This document shows positions 43,555-58,611 of a DNA stretch of 64,000 nucleotides, in pieces (position 1 is the first letter of the stretch; each line of letters begins with the position of its first letter). A program made the translations under genes and the position numbers. The notes beneath the pieces were generated by a model. It had not been told where the DNA came from. It saw only the letters and a list, made by a program, of their open reading frames with translations, and did not search any database. The DNA comes from Burkholderiales bacterium (GTDB lineage: Bacteria > Pseudomonadota > Gammaproteobacteria > Burkholderiales > Burkholderiaceae): positions 1-64,000 of the forward strand of contig JAMFSK010000009.1 of NCBI GenBank assembly GCA_026225235.1. The letters are read 5' to 3'.

Positions 43555-44525
43555 GCGCTAAGCCGCCCGTCGACGATGGCTAGCTCACCTTGCCCCGGTA
43601 CATAGTTCACCGTCCGCACGCCAAGCAGAGAGCGCAACGTGTCTGCGGGAACCTTCATGGGCCCCGGACCTGGCGCGGTGCCCGGAGCCGGTTGCGGGAA
43701 CGCCGTCGATAGGGCCGTATAGAAGTGGATGTCTCCTTCGACCTTTTGCGCAACCTGGTGGACGTGTCCATTGAGCACCGTCACCGAACCGAAGCGCTTC
43801 ATCAGGCTCAGGGCCCGCGCGCTGTCATCGGTGCCCCATCCCCATTGCGGATAGAGCGACCATAGTGGGATATGCGCGAACACCACGATAGGGGTGCTGC
43901 TCGTGCGCGCGCGCAGGTCCTGTTCGAGCCAGGCGAGTTGTTCGTCACCCAGAAAGCCCAGGCCACCGCCCTTCATGTCGAGCACATTGGTCAGCCCGAT
44001 GAAATGGACGCCGCCCTGATCGAAGCTGTACCACTTGCGGTCCGTTCCCTTTGCAAAGCGGTCGAAGTAGGACGCGCCGTCATCGACGAGCACATCATGT
44101 TCACCCGGCACATAGTGCACATCGAGCCGGGTGCTGTCGATGATCTGAGTCGCGGTGTCGAATTGCGCGGGCTTGGAAAGATGGCTGATATCGCCCGTGT
44201 GGATAATGAATGACGGTTTCACCGGACCCGTGCGGATTTTGTCGATCGCCTCCTGCAGCGTGCTCGCCGGGTCAAGGTTCGGATCCTTGCTGAAGCCGAT
44301 ATGGCTATCACTGATCTGCACAAAGCTGAAGGCTTGGCTATCAAGCTCGGCAGCCTCGGCGCTACCGCCGATCAGGCGGGAACCGGGCACGCCGCCGCTG
44401 AGTGTCCAGAGGACGCCTGCTCCGGCCCAGGCCATGCAGCTCAGTGCGGTTCGTCTGCGGGCGCCGTGTTCGTCAAGAGAGTCGGGCGAGTCGGGCGAGG
44501 AGGGTTTCGTTTCGATTGGGGGCAT
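43551..44525 (-). CDS. Exported metallophosphoesterase
   Basis: The product is 324 residues. The N-terminus has a long polar stretch, then Arg-Arg-Arg-Thr-Ala-Leu and a hydrophobic segment with Trp-Ala-Gly-Ala-Gly-Val-Leu-Trp, possibly Tat-type, so it probably acts outside the cytoplasm. All metal-site motifs of the calcineurin-like family follow: Asp-Ser-His, Gly-Asp, Gly-Glu-His-Asp (in place of the usual Gly-Asn-His-Asp), Ala-His-Ile, and Gly-His-Val-His. The Glu in place of Asn is worth noting. Substrate unknown. GGAGCC precedes the ATG at 44525. It is the first gene of a two-gene unit and follows a sequence very like that ahead of the sigma gene. Confidence 0.85.
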   Translation of the reverse strand: MPPIETKPSSPDSPDSLDEHGARRRTALSCMAWAGAGVLWTLSGGVPGSRLIGGSAEAAELDSQAFSFVQISDSHIGFSKDPNLDPASTLQEAIDKIRTGPVKPSFIIHTGDISHLSKPAQFDTATQIIDSTRLDVHYVPGEHDVLVDDGASYFDRFAKGTDRKWYSFDQGGVHFIGLTNVLDMKGGGLGFLGDEQLAWLEQDLRARTSSTPIVVFAHIPLWSLYPQWGWGTDDSARALSLMKRFGSVTVLNGHVHQVAQKVEGDIHFYTALSTAFPQPAPGTAPGPGPMKVPADTLRSLLGVRTVNYVPGQGELAIVDGRLSA

Positions 44526-44566
44526 GATGGGCTCCAGGTCAATGAGCAAGCGATGGCTCATGCTCA

Positions 44567-44595
44567 CCAAACCGAAGCGTGGATCGATTTATTCC
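44567..44595 (-). promoter_or_regulatory. Putative ECF-sigma promoter of the metallophosphoesterase-cupredoxin unit
   Basis: Reading leftward from 44595 the sequence begins GGAATAAAT, then GA, CC and, twelve bases after the first seven, TTCG. It ends 41 bases before the ATG at 44525. The same 29-base arrangement faces the other way at 44628. GGAA-type -35 elements are typical of ECF sigma factors. The pairing of two copies is seen in the sequence; their use as promoters is inferred. Confidence 0.5.
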
Positions 44596-44627
44596 GGTCA
44601 TATTTTTTCGACCGACGCTCGAAAACG

Positions 44628-44656
44628 GGAATAAATTGACCCTGCATTCGATCGGG
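44628..44656 (+). promoter_or_regulatory. Putative ECF-sigma promoter of the sigma/anti-sigma genes
   Basis: GGAATAAAT starts at 44628; GA, CC and TTCG follow at the same spacings as in the opposite-facing copy at 44595-44567. About 20 of 29 positions agree. It lies 62 bases before the sigma ATG at 44719. Such a site would make the sigma factor autoregulated and place the metallophosphoesterase and cupredoxin in its regulon. Confidence 0.5.
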
Positions 44657-44718
44657 TAGATTGACGGTCAAATGCAGCCCGCATACCGCGACACACCCTC
44701 GCATAGGGGGAAGTAACG

Positions 44719-45327
44719 ATGGCGAAAAGCCCGCCCCACCGCTTCGAAGAGGTCATGCTCCCGCACCTGGACGCGGCGTATAACCTCGCCCGCTGGCTGA
44801 GCGGCAACCCGACCGATGCCGACGACATCGTGCAGGAGGCCTGCCTGCGGGCATTCCGTTTTTTCGACGGCTACCGCGGCGACAACCCCCGCGCGTGGCT
44901 GCTCGCCATTGTGCGCAACACCTGGTTCACGCAATGGCATAAGCAGCGTCAGCTCACCGATGCCACGCCCTTTGACGAGACGCTCCACGGTGACAGCCAA
45001 CTTCCGGGCTGGCTCGACGAGAGCGGAGACGACCCGGAGCGGATCGCAGTACGCCATGACGATGCGGAACTCGTGCATCGTGCACTGGCCACGTTGCCCG
45101 TCGAATTTCGTGAGGTGCTGGTTTTGCGGGAATTGGAAGATATGAGTTACCGGGACGTCGCACAGGTGGCGGGCATTCCGATCGGCACGGTCATGTCGCG
45201 ACTCTCGCGCGGGCGCAGGCTGCTGGGTGCGGCCGTGAGGACTGCGCAGGTGGAGTCGGGTCAGCCGATGGTGCGGCTGGTCAAATCGCCGGCGAACGGA
45301 CCCGAGGAGTCCAAGCATGGAAACTAA
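44719..45327 (+). CDS. ECF-family RNA polymerase sigma factor
   Basis: The product is 202 residues. Region 2 is clear (Ala-Tyr-Asn-Leu-Ala-Arg-Trp-Leu then Asp-Ala-Asp-Asp-Ile-Val-Gln-Glu-Ala), and region 4 carries the helix-turn-helix in Leu-Glu-Asp-Met-Ser-Tyr-Arg-Asp-Val-Ala-Gln-Val-Ala. No region 3 is present, as expected. It would direct polymerase to GGAA-type promoters upon envelope or redox stress. GGGGAAG lies ahead of the ATG at 44719. It overlaps the anti-sigma gene by 11 bases. Confidence 0.9.
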   Translation: MAKSPPHRFEEVMLPHLDAAYNLARWLSGNPTDADDIVQEACLRAFRFFDGYRGDNPRAWLLAIVRNTWFTQWHKQRQLTDATPFDETLHGDSQLPGWLDESGDDPERIAVRHDDAELVHRALATLPVEFREVLVLRELEDMSYRDVAQVAGIPIGTVMSRLSRGRRLLGAAVRTAQVESGQPMVRLVKSPANGPEESKHGN

Positions 45328-46009
45328 ACCGTATGCCTCGCTAGGCGATGCCCTGCGCGATGGCTCCCTGTATGAGCGGGCTCCTGTCTATCTGCGAGAG
45401 CAGGTGCTGGCAGCCATCCGTGAAGAGTCTCGCAAGAAACGCCGCTTTGAATGGCCGTGGACGGCCCGTGCGTTCGGACTGCCGTTCGTCGGTGGCGGCG
45501 TGATGGGGGCAGCCCTGTGCTCGCTGGTGCTGATGATGGTTTTCTGGACACCGCTGGCCGTGCGATCCGATGATGTGGGCCAAGAGGTGGTGGCGAGCCA
45601 TGTACGTGCGCTGATCTCGTCTCGCCCGATCGATGTGATATCGACTGACCAGCACACCGTGAAGCCCTGGTTCAACGGCCGGATCGACTATGCGCCGCCC
45701 GTGATCGATCCACGTGAGCAAGGTTTCCCGTTGGTGGGGGGGCGGCTCGACTATGTCGATCATCGGCCGGTTGCGGTCATGGTCTATCGGTATCTGAAGC
45801 ATCCGATCGACTTGTATGTGTTCCCCGAGTCTACGAACAAGGCTACGTCATCGCCGTCTGCACCGACGGCAATGCATGTCCAGTCTCGTGAGGGCTATTC
45901 GCTCGTCGAATGGCATCAGAACGGCATGACGTATTGGGCCATCAGCGATGCGTCGGCGACCTATGTGAAGCAATTTGCCAGTGCGATCAGCGAGGCCGCA
46001 GGTCATTGA
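45317..46009 (+). CDS. Probable anti-sigma factor lacking the usual zinc-finger N-terminus
   Basis: The product is 230 residues: about 45 cytoplasmic residues, one helix near 53-77, and a periplasmic domain. The latter shows Trp-Phe-Asn-Gly-Arg-Ile-Asp-Tyr-Ala-Pro-Pro-Val, Gly-Phe-Pro-Leu-Val-Gly-Gly-Arg-Leu-Asp-Tyr and a Val-Ala-Val-Met-Val-Tyr strand, a pattern known from anti-sigma proteins coded next to ECF sigma factors. The zinc-binding His-x3-Cys-x2-Cys start common in this class is absent. GAGGAG is seven bases before the ATG, so the short start looks genuine. It may hold the sigma factor by another surface, or may not hold it tightly. Confidence 0.75.
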   Translation: METKPYASLGDALRDGSLYERAPVYLREQVLAAIREESRKKRRFEWPWTARAFGLPFVGGGVMGAALCSLVLMMVFWTPLAVRSDDVGQEVVASHVRALISSRPIDVISTDQHTVKPWFNGRIDYAPPVIDPREQGFPLVGGRLDYVDHRPVAVMVYRYLKHPIDLYVFPESTNKATSSPSAPTAMHVQSREGYSLVEWHQNGMTYWAISDASATYVKQFASAISEAAGH

Positions 46010-46204
46010 GGGAGATCGATGCGCGTTGACTGCGTCGATAGCCACGGAGCCAATGGAACAGGGCGTTTGCTTGCAAATCGGGGCTGCAGCGCACGCGGCG
46101 GCCTTAAAAGAATGGGCGGCTTCGTCCAGCTACGGTCGATGCGCAAAAGCGTTATCGTGCATCCCGATCGACCTGTTCCCCACTGGCTGTTTCGTACGCA
46201 GAAA

Positions 46205-46234
46205 TGAAAACAGGCCCCGAAGGGCCTGTTTTCA
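46205..46234 (-). terminator. Intrinsic terminator of tRNA-Ser
   Basis: A perfect 13-base stem (46205-46217 with 46222-46234) closes a four-base loop that reads TTCG on the minus strand, where a T run follows inside the stem. It starts seven bases beyond the tRNA 3' end. Being symmetric it may also end transcripts from the anti-sigma gene on the other strand. Confidence 0.85.
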
Positions 46235-46241
46235 TGATATC

Positions 46242-46331
46242 TGGCGGAAAGGGTGAGATTCGAACTCACGGTACCCCAAAGGGTACACCGGATTTCGAGT
46301 CCGGCGCATTCGACCACTCTGCCACCTTTCC
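46242..46331 (-). tRNA. tRNA-Ser (anticodon CGA)
   Basis: The 90-base gene folds as a class II tRNA with a long variable arm, as tRNA-Ser requires. The acceptor starts GGAAAGG and ends CCTTTCC before a discriminator G and an encoded CCA. The D arm has GCAGAGTGGTCGAATGC, the anticodon stem CCGGA pairs with TCCGG around a loop carrying CGA, and the T arm has GTTCGAATC. CGA reads UCG codons, common in a high-GC genome. The seryl-tRNA synthetase gene lies just upstream on the same strand. Confidence 0.96.
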
Positions 46332-46509
46332 TTGGTGATCACAGCCTGCGGTGCTGATACTGCCTGACCGCATTGACACTGCTTGAGCCCGTTGCATGGA
46401 GGTCTGCTGCAACAGAAACGAGATCATAGCAGAGCCGTTTCGGCTTTCCAACCCCCCGCAAGCGGGTCGGGCCATGATTTTTTCCTGGCCCTGCTTCAGA
46501 CCGTCGCTT

Positions 46510-49241
<2,732 letters not shown>

Positions 49242-49379
49242 CCGGTCCCCTAATGTGGCAGACGTGCTGGCAAGCGGGCCGAGCTGACAAAGCGGACCCC
49301 TCGGCCCGATCGGGCCACACGCCTTGCCGCCACGAGCCAGGGCAAGCGCATCGCCCCTTGCACCATCCGCTGGACGGGC

Positions 49380-50027
49380 TCAGCCATTGATCACGTCCGC
49401 GCCTTTGGGCGGGGTAAACTTGAATGCGTCAGCCGGCAACGGCGGGTTCTTCACGACGTTGCTGAAGGTCAGCAGCGTCACGTTGCCGAACACATCATGA
49501 AGCTCCATCGCAGCCAGGTTGCCGTCCTTGAAGCCGATTCCGACTTGCTGGAACTGCGTGTCCTGGCTCTTCGGTGTCATCTCCAGCCAGTCGATGCCGT
49601 CCTTGACCCCGACATCGCGCAAGTTGAAATTCTTTTCCAGGTCGTTGCTGCCGAACAGAATCGCGGCCGGGCTCGCGCCGAGCGCGCTGCCGAGCTTGCG
49701 CTGGGTGACCTGGTTCAGGTCCTTGTCATACACATAGAAGTTGTCGCCGTCGGCCTGAAGCAACTGATCGTAGGGCTTGGTATAGGACCAGATGAACTTC
49801 CCCGGTCGCGCGAACACGAAGTTGCCGCTCTGCGTATTGGTCGGCCGCAAAGCTTCCACGCCGCTCGCGCCCGACTTCGGTTTGTTGACCTGACGCTGAA
49901 CGAAATCGCCGCGCGCCGAATGAACCTGAGCCACAAAGGCCTTGAGCGAATCGACCCCGCTCGCGAACGCGAGCGACGTCATCAGCAATGAAGCCACTAC
50001 TACCGCACCACGGAAAATTGATTTCAT
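49380..50027 (-). CDS. lolA: LolA, periplasmic lipoprotein carrier
   Basis: The product is 215 residues. A Sec signal fills 1-22 ([14 protein letters not shown]). The mature protein shows Gly-Lys-Phe-Ile-Trp-Ser-Tyr, Gln-Leu-Leu-Gln-Ala-Asp-Gly, and the Asp-Trp-Leu-Glu-Met-Thr-Pro block of LolA. It carries outer-membrane lipoproteins from LolCDE to LolB. It is 32 bases after ftsK and 138 before rarA, the usual ftsK-lolA-rarA set. Confidence 0.94.
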   Translation of the reverse strand: MKSIFRGAVVVASLLMTSLAFASGVDSLKAFVAQVHSARGDFVQRQVNKPKSGASGVEALRPTNTQSGNFVFARPGKFIWSYTKPYDQLLQADGDNFYVYDKDLNQVTQRKLGSALGASPAAILFGSNDLEKNFNLRDVGVKDGIDWLEMTPKSQDTQFQQVGIGFKDGNLAAMELHDVFGNVTLLTFSNVVKNPPLPADAFKFTPPKGADVING

Positions 50028-50059
50028 AGTCTCGTTTTGAATCGGGGCGTGATGCGCGT

Positions 50060-52384
50060 TTATTCGGCGTCGCGCGCGGGCACGAGAATCTCGCGATTGC
50101 CGTTCGATGACATCGCAGAGACCATGCCAGACTGTTCCATCTGTTCGAGCAAGCGCGCGGCCCGGTTATACCCGATGCGCAGATGGCGCTGGACCAGCGA
50201 GATCGACGCACGGCGATGCTTGATCACGACCTCGCAAGCCTGATCGTACAGTGGGTCAGACTCGCCACTCGCCGCGCCGGTTCCGGCGGCACCGGGTTCG
50301 CCCTCGTCCTCGCCTGTGACACCACCCTCGAGGATCCCGTCGACATAGTTCGCCTCGCCCTGCTCCTTGAGCTTGTCGACCACACGATGCACTTCCTCGT
50401 CGGACACGAACGCGCCGTGCACCCGCACCGGTTGGCCGCCGCCGGGCGGCAGATAGAGCATGTCGCCCATGCCGAGCAGCGATTCAGCGCCCTGCTGGTC
50501 GAGGATGGTCCTCGAGTCGATCTTCGACGAGACCTGGAAGGCCATGCGCGTCGGCACGTTGGCCTTGATCAGGCCAGTAATCACATCGACCGATGGCCGC
50601 TGGGTTGCGAGGATCAGGTGAATGCCGGCCGCGCGCGCTTTCTGTGCGATCCGCGCGATCAGTTCCTCGACCTTCTTGCCGACCACCATCATGAGGTCGG
50701 CCAGTTCGTCGATGACGACCACGATGGTGGGCAGACGATCGAGCGGTTCCGGCGCATCGGGCGTCAGCGAGAAAGGGTTCGGAATCTTCTCCTCACGCCG
50801 CGTCGCCTCGTCGATCTTGTTGTTGTAACCGCCGAGATTACGCACGCCAAGCTTGCTCATCAGCTTGTAGCGGCGCTCCATTTCGGCGACCGTCCAGTTC
50901 AGCGCGTTGCCGGCCTGACGCATGTCGGTGACTACCGGGCAAAGCAGATGCGGAATGCCTTCGTAGACGCTCATTTCAAGCATCTTCGGGTCGATCAGCA
51001 TCATGCGAACCTGCTCGGGGGTCGCCTTGTAGAGCAGCGAGAGGATCATCGCGTTGATCCCGACCGATTTGCCCGAGCCGGTCGTGCCGGCCACCAGCAA
51101 GTGGGGCATCTTCGCGAGATCGGCGACCACCGGCTTGCCGCCGATATCCTTGCCGAGCCCCATCGTGAGCGGCGAAGCCGCATCGGCATAGATTTCGGAG
51201 CCGAGGATTTCCGACAGACGCACCGTCTGCCGCCGCGGGTTCGGCAATTCGAGCGCCATGAAATTCTTGCCCGGAATTGTCTCGACCACGCGGATCGACA
51301 CGAGCGACAACGAGCGCGCGAGGTCCTTTGCGAGGGTAACGATCTGGCTGCCCTTCACACCGGTCGCGGGCTCGATCTCGTAACGCGTGACCACCGGCCC
51401 CGGATAGGCCGCGACGACGCTGACCTCGACGCCGAAATCCTTGAGTTTTTTCTCGATCAGCCGCGAGGTGAACTCGAGCGTGTCGGACGAGACGGTTTCC
51501 TGTACCGCGGCCGGCGCATCGAGCAGGGCGAGCGGAGGCAGCGCACTGTCGGGCATCTCGGCAAAGAGTGGCTGTTGCTTTTCTTTTTCGACGCGCTCGG
51601 AGGTCGCCACCGTCGTCACTTGCGGAACGATCTGCACCGGCTCGTGCTCTTCGATCCGCACGCGGCCGCGCTCGACTTTGTTCTCGCGCTTGACTGCCGC
51701 GACTTCGCCGGCCCGGCGGTCGCGCTTCGCTTCCTGCCGCAGCCGCGCGAACGTCACTGCATTGACGATCGCATCGCCGACGCGCTCGGCAACGCTGAGC
51801 CATGAAAATTTGAAATAGAGCGACAAACCGATCGCCAGCGCGAACAGCAAGGCCAGGGTTCCGCCCGTAAAACCGAGCGAACGCGAGACCGCGCTTGCGA
51901 CCGCATCGCCGAGCACACCGCCGGCCGAACGCGGCATCGCAAGCTTGAGCGACCACATGCGCAGCGATTCGATGCCCATCGACGACAGCAGCACCAGCAT
52001 GAAGGCGCCGACCTGGACCACCCAGCCCTCACCGAAGTGGTCAGGCTCGGCATCGTCCTCATCCCGGCCGTCGTGGGGCTGTGCAATGCGCTTGTAGCCA
52101 CCGGCCACGCCGCGCCCGAGCAGCACGATCCACCAGTAGGCAGACAGGCCGAACAGCAGGAACAGCATGTCGGCGGTCCATGCGCCGACGCGTCCCGCCC
52201 AATTGGCAAGATGGTCGACCTGGATCGCGTGGGTCCAGCTCGGGTCATGGCGGCTGTAACTGACGAGCGCCATCACCAGGAAGAGCAGCAAGGCCGCCTG
52301 CACCAGCCAGCGAATTTCCGAGAAAAGCCGCGACATCCGGTGCGGCAGCGCCTGAGCGCCAGGGGAATAAGTCGTTTTCGCCAT
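50060..52384 (-). CDS. ftsK: FtsK DNA translocase
   Basis: The product is 774 residues. Four or so hydrophobic helices occupy residues about 25-200; a Glu/Arg/Gln-rich linker of about 80 follows. The motor has Walker A Gly-Thr-Thr-Gly-Ser-Gly-Lys-Ser and Walker B [12 protein letters not shown]. The C-terminal winged-helix gamma domain ([14 protein letters not shown]) reads KOPS sites and activates XerCD. It moves chromosome dimer ends at the division septum. The long frame on the opposite strand is a shadow. Confidence 0.95.
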   Translation of the reverse strand: MAKTTYSPGAQALPHRMSRLFSEIRWLVQAALLLFLVMALVSYSRHDPSWTHAIQVDHLANWAGRVGAWTADMLFLLFGLSAYWWIVLLGRGVAGGYKRIAQPHDGRDEDDAEPDHFGEGWVVQVGAFMLVLLSSMGIESLRMWSLKLAMPRSAGGVLGDAVASAVSRSLGFTGGTLALLFALAIGLSLYFKFSWLSVAERVGDAIVNAVTFARLRQEAKRDRRAGEVAAVKRENKVERGRVRIEEHEPVQIVPQVTTVATSERVEKEKQQPLFAEMPDSALPPLALLDAPAAVQETVSSDTLEFTSRLIEKKLKDFGVEVSVVAAYPGPVVTRYEIEPATGVKGSQIVTLAKDLARSLSLVSIRVVETIPGKNFMALELPNPRRQTVRLSEILGSEIYADAASPLTMGLGKDIGGKPVVADLAKMPHLLVAGTTGSGKSVGINAMILSLLYKATPEQVRMMLIDPKMLEMSVYEGIPHLLCPVVTDMRQAGNALNWTVAEMERRYKLMSKLGVRNLGGYNNKIDEATRREEKIPNPFSLTPDAPEPLDRLPTIVVVIDELADLMMVVGKKVEELIARIAQKARAAGIHLILATQRPSVDVITGLIKANVPTRMAFQVSSKIDSRTILDQQGAESLLGMGDMLYLPPGGGQPVRVHGAFVSDEEVHRVVDKLKEQGEANYVDGILEGGVTGEDEGEPGAAGTGAASGESDPLYDQACEVVIKHRRASISLVQRHLRIGYNRAARLLEQMEQSGMVSAMSSNGNREILVPARDAE

Positions 52385-54376
<1,992 letters not shown>

Positions 54377-54381
54377 GGCGA

Positions 54382-54819
<438 letters not shown>

Positions 54820-54955
54820 CTACCCGTGCAGGGCCGTCGGCAACCCGGCGAGCCCGGCAGCGGGCCTGTTCGACAGACACGCCGATTAAAACGCCGACCG
54901 GAACTCAGCCAGCAAGTCCAGCCGATCGCTCGGCCGAACCCACTGCGCCCAAGTC

Positions 54956-57013
54956 TCAGCCTTCCTGCTCGGGAACCGTCTTAAGCTCTTTGAGCCAGAC
55001 GACCGATTCCGAATCGCTTGGGGCGCGCCAGTCGCCGCGCGGTGACAGCGAGCCACCGGAGCCGACCTTGGGCGCATTCGGCACACACGAGCGTTTGAAC
55101 TGGCTTTGCCGGAAGAAGCGGTCGAGGAAAATGGCCAGGTTCCGCTTGATCGCGCCGAGTTCGTACTGATTGCGTGCGACGCGGATATCTTCCGGCCACT
55201 CGCCCTTCTCGCGATCCTTCCACGCCGACCACGCTAGAAACGCGACCTTGGACGGCGAAAAACCGAAACGCAGGATGTAATACAGGTTGAAGTCCTGAAG
55301 CTCGTACGGGCCGATCACCAACTCGGTCTTTTGCTCGGGCGCACCGCTTGACTTGCCCGGCACCAGCTCCGGACTGATGTCGGTGCTCAGCACGGCCTCT
55401 AGCACATCGGTGCCCCCCGTGCCGATCTGCCCGGTCTCCGCGACCCAACGAACCAGATGGGTGATCAGGGTCTTGGGCACGCTGGCGTTCACGTTGTAGT
55501 GCGACATATGGTCGCCGACACCGTAGGTGCACCAGCCGAGCGCGAGTTCGCTGAGGTCGCCCGTGCCGATCACGATCGCCTGGTTGAAGTTGGCAATACG
55601 GAACAGATGGTTGGTCCGTTCCCCCGCCTGCACGTTCTCAAAGGTGATGTCGTATTGCGGCTCGCCGGCCGCATACGGATGACCGAGATCCTTGAGCATC
55701 TGTTCGCAACTCGGCCGGATATCGATCTCGCTGATCGAGCAGCCAATCACATCCATCAAGGCCCTGGCCTGCTTCAGGGTCCGGTCGCTGGTAGCGAAAC
55801 CTGGCATCGTGACGCCGAGAATGTTCGTGCGTGGCAGCTTGAGCCGGTCCATCACTTTCGCGCAGACCAGCAGCGCATGCGTCGAATCGAGCCCGCCCGA
55901 CACACCGATGACGACCTTCGAGATCTTGCTTGCCGAAAGACGCTGGACCAGCGCCTGGACCTGGATGTTGTAGACCTCCTCGCAGCGCTCGTCACGGCGG
56001 CGCGCGTCGGCCGGCACATAGGGGAAACGTTCGACCGAACGATCGAGCCCCAGGGTGCCCGACTTCGGCGGTTGGGCTTCAAAGCGAATCACGCGGAACT
56101 CGGAGACCTCGTCCTGATGCCGTCGAATCGACTGGGCAAAGGTGGTCTGGTGCATCCGTTCGCGCGACAGGCGTTCGAGATCAACATCGGCGAAGACGAC
56201 ATGCGAGGTATCGAGAAAGCGCTCGGACTCGGTGAGCAGTTCACCGTTCTCATAGATCAGCGCCTGACCATCCCATGCCATATCGGTCGACGATTCGCCG
56301 CGACCCGCCGAGGTGTACAGATAGGCCGCCAGACAGCGCGCCGACTGCTGCCCGACCAGTTGATGACGATAGCCTGATTTGCCGACCACCACGTTCGAGG
56401 CCGACAGATTGACGAGAACCGTCGCGCCCGCGAGCGCCGCGAACGAAGACGGGGGGATCGGTACCCAGACGTCTTCGCAGATTTCAATGTGAAACCGGAA
56501 CAGCGGCATATCGGTCGCCTGGAACAGCAGCGACGGCCCGAACGGAATCGTTTCGCCGAACAACTCGATCTCGTCGACCGAAGCGTTGTCGGCCGAACTG
56601 AATTGCCGCGCTTCATAGAACTCGGAATAATTCGGCAGATAGCTCTTCGGCACGATGCCGTGGATCCGGCCACCCGAAACCACCACGGCGCAATTGAACA
56701 AGGTATGTTCCACGCGCAGCGGCATGCCGACGAGCATCGTGATCTTCAGGTTCTTCGATGCTTCGACGATCGTTGCTAGCGCTTCCTCGCACGCCTCGAG
56801 CAGGGCGTTCTGGTGAAACAGGTCATCGCAGCTATAGGCCGATAGACCCAGTTCGGGGAAGGCCACCAGCACGGCGCCCTGGTCGGCCGCCTGCCTGGCG
56901 AGTTCGAGCGTCTCGGTCGCGTTGAACGCCGGGTCTGCGACCCGACAGCGCGGCACGCCGACCGCAACCCGCGCAAAACCGTGGGAATACAGGTTGAAAA
57001 ACGGCTTTTTCAT
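54956..57013 (-). CDS. nadE: Glutamine-dependent NAD+ synthetase
   Basis: The product is 685 residues, the long eukaryotic/Mycobacterium-like form. The N-terminal nitrilase domain (about 15-290) has its Glu in Phe-Pro-Glu-Leu-Gly, Lys in Pro-Lys-Ser-Tyr-Leu-Pro and Cys in Glu-Ile-Cys-Glu-Asp-Val-Trp. The synthetase domain has the P-loop Gly-Val-Ser-Gly-Gly-Leu-Asp-Ser-Thr near 370. It makes NAD+ from deamido-NAD+ with glutamine as nitrogen donor; nearness to the P-II gene links it to nitrogen status. The ATG at 57013 was preferred to an earlier ATG at 57034 by ribosome-site spacing. Confidence 0.93.
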   Translation of the reverse strand: MKKPFFNLYSHGFARVAVGVPRCRVADPAFNATETLELARQAADQGAVLVAFPELGLSAYSCDDLFHQNALLEACEEALATIVEASKNLKITMLVGMPLRVEHTLFNCAVVVSGGRIHGIVPKSYLPNYSEFYEARQFSSADNASVDEIELFGETIPFGPSLLFQATDMPLFRFHIEICEDVWVPIPPSSFAALAGATVLVNLSASNVVVGKSGYRHQLVGQQSARCLAAYLYTSAGRGESSTDMAWDGQALIYENGELLTESERFLDTSHVVFADVDLERLSRERMHQTTFAQSIRRHQDEVSEFRVIRFEAQPPKSGTLGLDRSVERFPYVPADARRRDERCEEVYNIQVQALVQRLSASKISKVVIGVSGGLDSTHALLVCAKVMDRLKLPRTNILGVTMPGFATSDRTLKQARALMDVIGCSISEIDIRPSCEQMLKDLGHPYAAGEPQYDITFENVQAGERTNHLFRIANFNQAIVIGTGDLSELALGWCTYGVGDHMSHYNVNASVPKTLITHLVRWVAETGQIGTGGTDVLEAVLSTDISPELVPGKSSGAPEQKTELVIGPYELQDFNLYYILRFGFSPSKVAFLAWSAWKDREKGEWPEDIRVARNQYELGAIKRNLAIFLDRFFRQSQFKRSCVPNAPKVGSGGSLSPRGDWRAPSDSESVVWLKELKTVPEQEG

Positions 57014-57200
57014 CTGGAGCATTTCCTGGAACACCCGGTGTCTCGCGGGTGAGCCTCCCCGGCACGTCGGAACGCGGGTGCCGGTGTCGGGCGCGGGTCG
57101 GCATATGCGGCTAAGATAAGTACCTCATGCATCGCTCTGCGCGCTGACGGATCACTTCGTGGCCGAGCGTCGACGAGGCTAACGGAACGATTCTGGACTG

Positions 57201-58442
57201 ATGGATTATCGCACGCGCATCGTGGACTCACCGGCGGACATCGACGCCGGCGCATGGAATCGCCTGCTCGCTGCGCAGGAGCAACCTACCCCTTTTTTGC
57301 GGCACGAATTCCTCAGTGCGCTGACCGAGGCGGGTTGTGCATCGGCCGACACCGGCTGGGCGCCGCGCTTCGTGACGATCTGGCGCAGCCGCTCGGGCAA
57401 GCCCTATCAAGCCGCGCAAAGCGACCCCGCGCTCGCCGATGCGGAAGACGCCGCATCGGAGGATCCGGTCGACCTCGACGATGAAGAACTCGTCGCGGCT
57501 TGCCCGCTGTACCTGAAGGATCACTCCTACGGCGAATATGTATTCGACTGGGCATGGGCCGATGCCTACCGCCGTAACGGGCTCGAGTACTACCCGAAAT
57601 TGCTGTGTGCGGTGCCCTTTACCCCGGTCGCAGGCGCGCGTCTGCTTGCGCTCGACGACGAAAGCCGGGTCACACTCGCGGCGACCCTGCGCGCGCTCGC
57701 CGAGGAATCCGGCGTCTCGTCGCTGCATGTGCTCTATCCGTCCGATAAAGAAGCCGAGATTCTCAGCGCGGTCGGCCTGATGTCACGCAAGGGCGTGCAA
57801 TTCCACTGGGAGAATAACGGCTACCGGCATTTCGACGATTTTCTCGATACGCTTGAGCAGAAGAAGCGCAAGAACATCCGTGCCGAACGTCGCAAGGTTC
57901 AGGAGGCCGGCGTGACGATGCGCCGCGTGCAGGGTCCGCAGATTACCGATGAAGAATGGCGCTTCTTCAACCGTTGTTATCAGCAGACGTATCGCGAGCA
58001 TCACTCGAGTCCGTATCTGAATATCAACTTCTTCCGCACCATTGGTCGGACCATGCCCGACAACCTGCTGATGGTGATCGCGGAACATGAGGGCCGTCCG
58101 ATCGCCAGTTCGCTGGTCATCTATCAGCGAGAATCGGGAGGCGGCACCTTGTATGGGCGGTACTGGGGAGCGATCGAGCACGTGCCTTGTCTGCACTTTG
58201 AAACGGCCTACTATCAGCCGCTCGAATTCTGTATTGAACAGGGGCTTCGCGCGTTCGAAGGCGGTGCGCAGGGCGAGCACAAGATGGCGCGCGGTTTCCT
58301 GCCGACCGTCACGCACTCGGCGCACTGGCTCGCGCATCCGGCCTTCGCCGATGCGATCGAACGCTTTCTCGCACAAGAGACCGAGAACATGAGCCACTAC
58401 GTCGACGAACTTCGCGAACACGATCCGTTCAAGCGCGCCTGA
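57201..58442 (+). CDS. DUF482/FemAB-like acyltransferase (GNAT superfamily)
   Basis: The product is 413 residues. Recognisable parts: Leu-Arg-His-Glu-Phe-Leu-Ser-Ala-Leu near the start, Tyr-Val-Phe-Asp-Trp-Ala-Trp-Ala, Lys-Lys-Arg-Lys-Asn-Ile-Arg-Ala-Glu-Arg, and Gly-Arg-Tyr-Trp-Gly and Tyr-Tyr-Gln-Pro-Leu-Glu-Phe-Cys in the C-terminal half. The family (often called peptidogalycan biosynthesis/recognition) is common in proteobacteria; its substrate is unknown. It is divergent from nadE and followed by a good terminator. Confidence 0.83.
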   Translation: MDYRTRIVDSPADIDAGAWNRLLAAQEQPTPFLRHEFLSALTEAGCASADTGWAPRFVTIWRSRSGKPYQAAQSDPALADAEDAASEDPVDLDDEELVAACPLYLKDHSYGEYVFDWAWADAYRRNGLEYYPKLLCAVPFTPVAGARLLALDDESRVTLAATLRALAEESGVSSLHVLYPSDKEAEILSAVGLMSRKGVQFHWENNGYRHFDDFLDTLEQKKRKNIRAERRKVQEAGVTMRRVQGPQITDEEWRFFNRCYQQTYREHHSSPYLNINFFRTIGRTMPDNLLMVIAEHEGRPIASSLVIYQRESGGGTLYGRYWGAIEHVPCLHFETAYYQPLEFCIEQGLRAFEGGAQGEHKMARGFLPTVTHSAHWLAHPAFADAIERFLAQETENMSHYVDELREHDPFKRA

Positions 58443-58553
58443 ACGAGCGACTACACTTGGCGCGCCACGCAACGCGACCGGCGCCACGCCACACCGAACA
58501 ACATCATGCTGCACCACGCCGCCTCGTGCCGATTCGCGTCGCGTACCAAAAGA

Positions 58554-58587
58554 AATAGCCCTGCAAACTTGTGGGCTATTGGCTTTT
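58554..58587 (+). terminator. Intrinsic terminator after the DUF482 gene
   Basis: An 8-base stem AATAGCCC/GGGCTATT closes an 11-base loop and is followed by GGCTTTT. It lies about 110 bases after the stop at 58442 and just before the convergent ppa stop, so it should end rightward transcripts. Confidence 0.65.
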
Positions 58588-58611
58588 CACGGTGCGGCAG
58601 GGCCGCCCTTC

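Noticed and set aside
50183..51805. 540-codon plus-strand frame opposite ftsK
   Set aside because: FtsK is certain on the other strand; the frame is its shadow.
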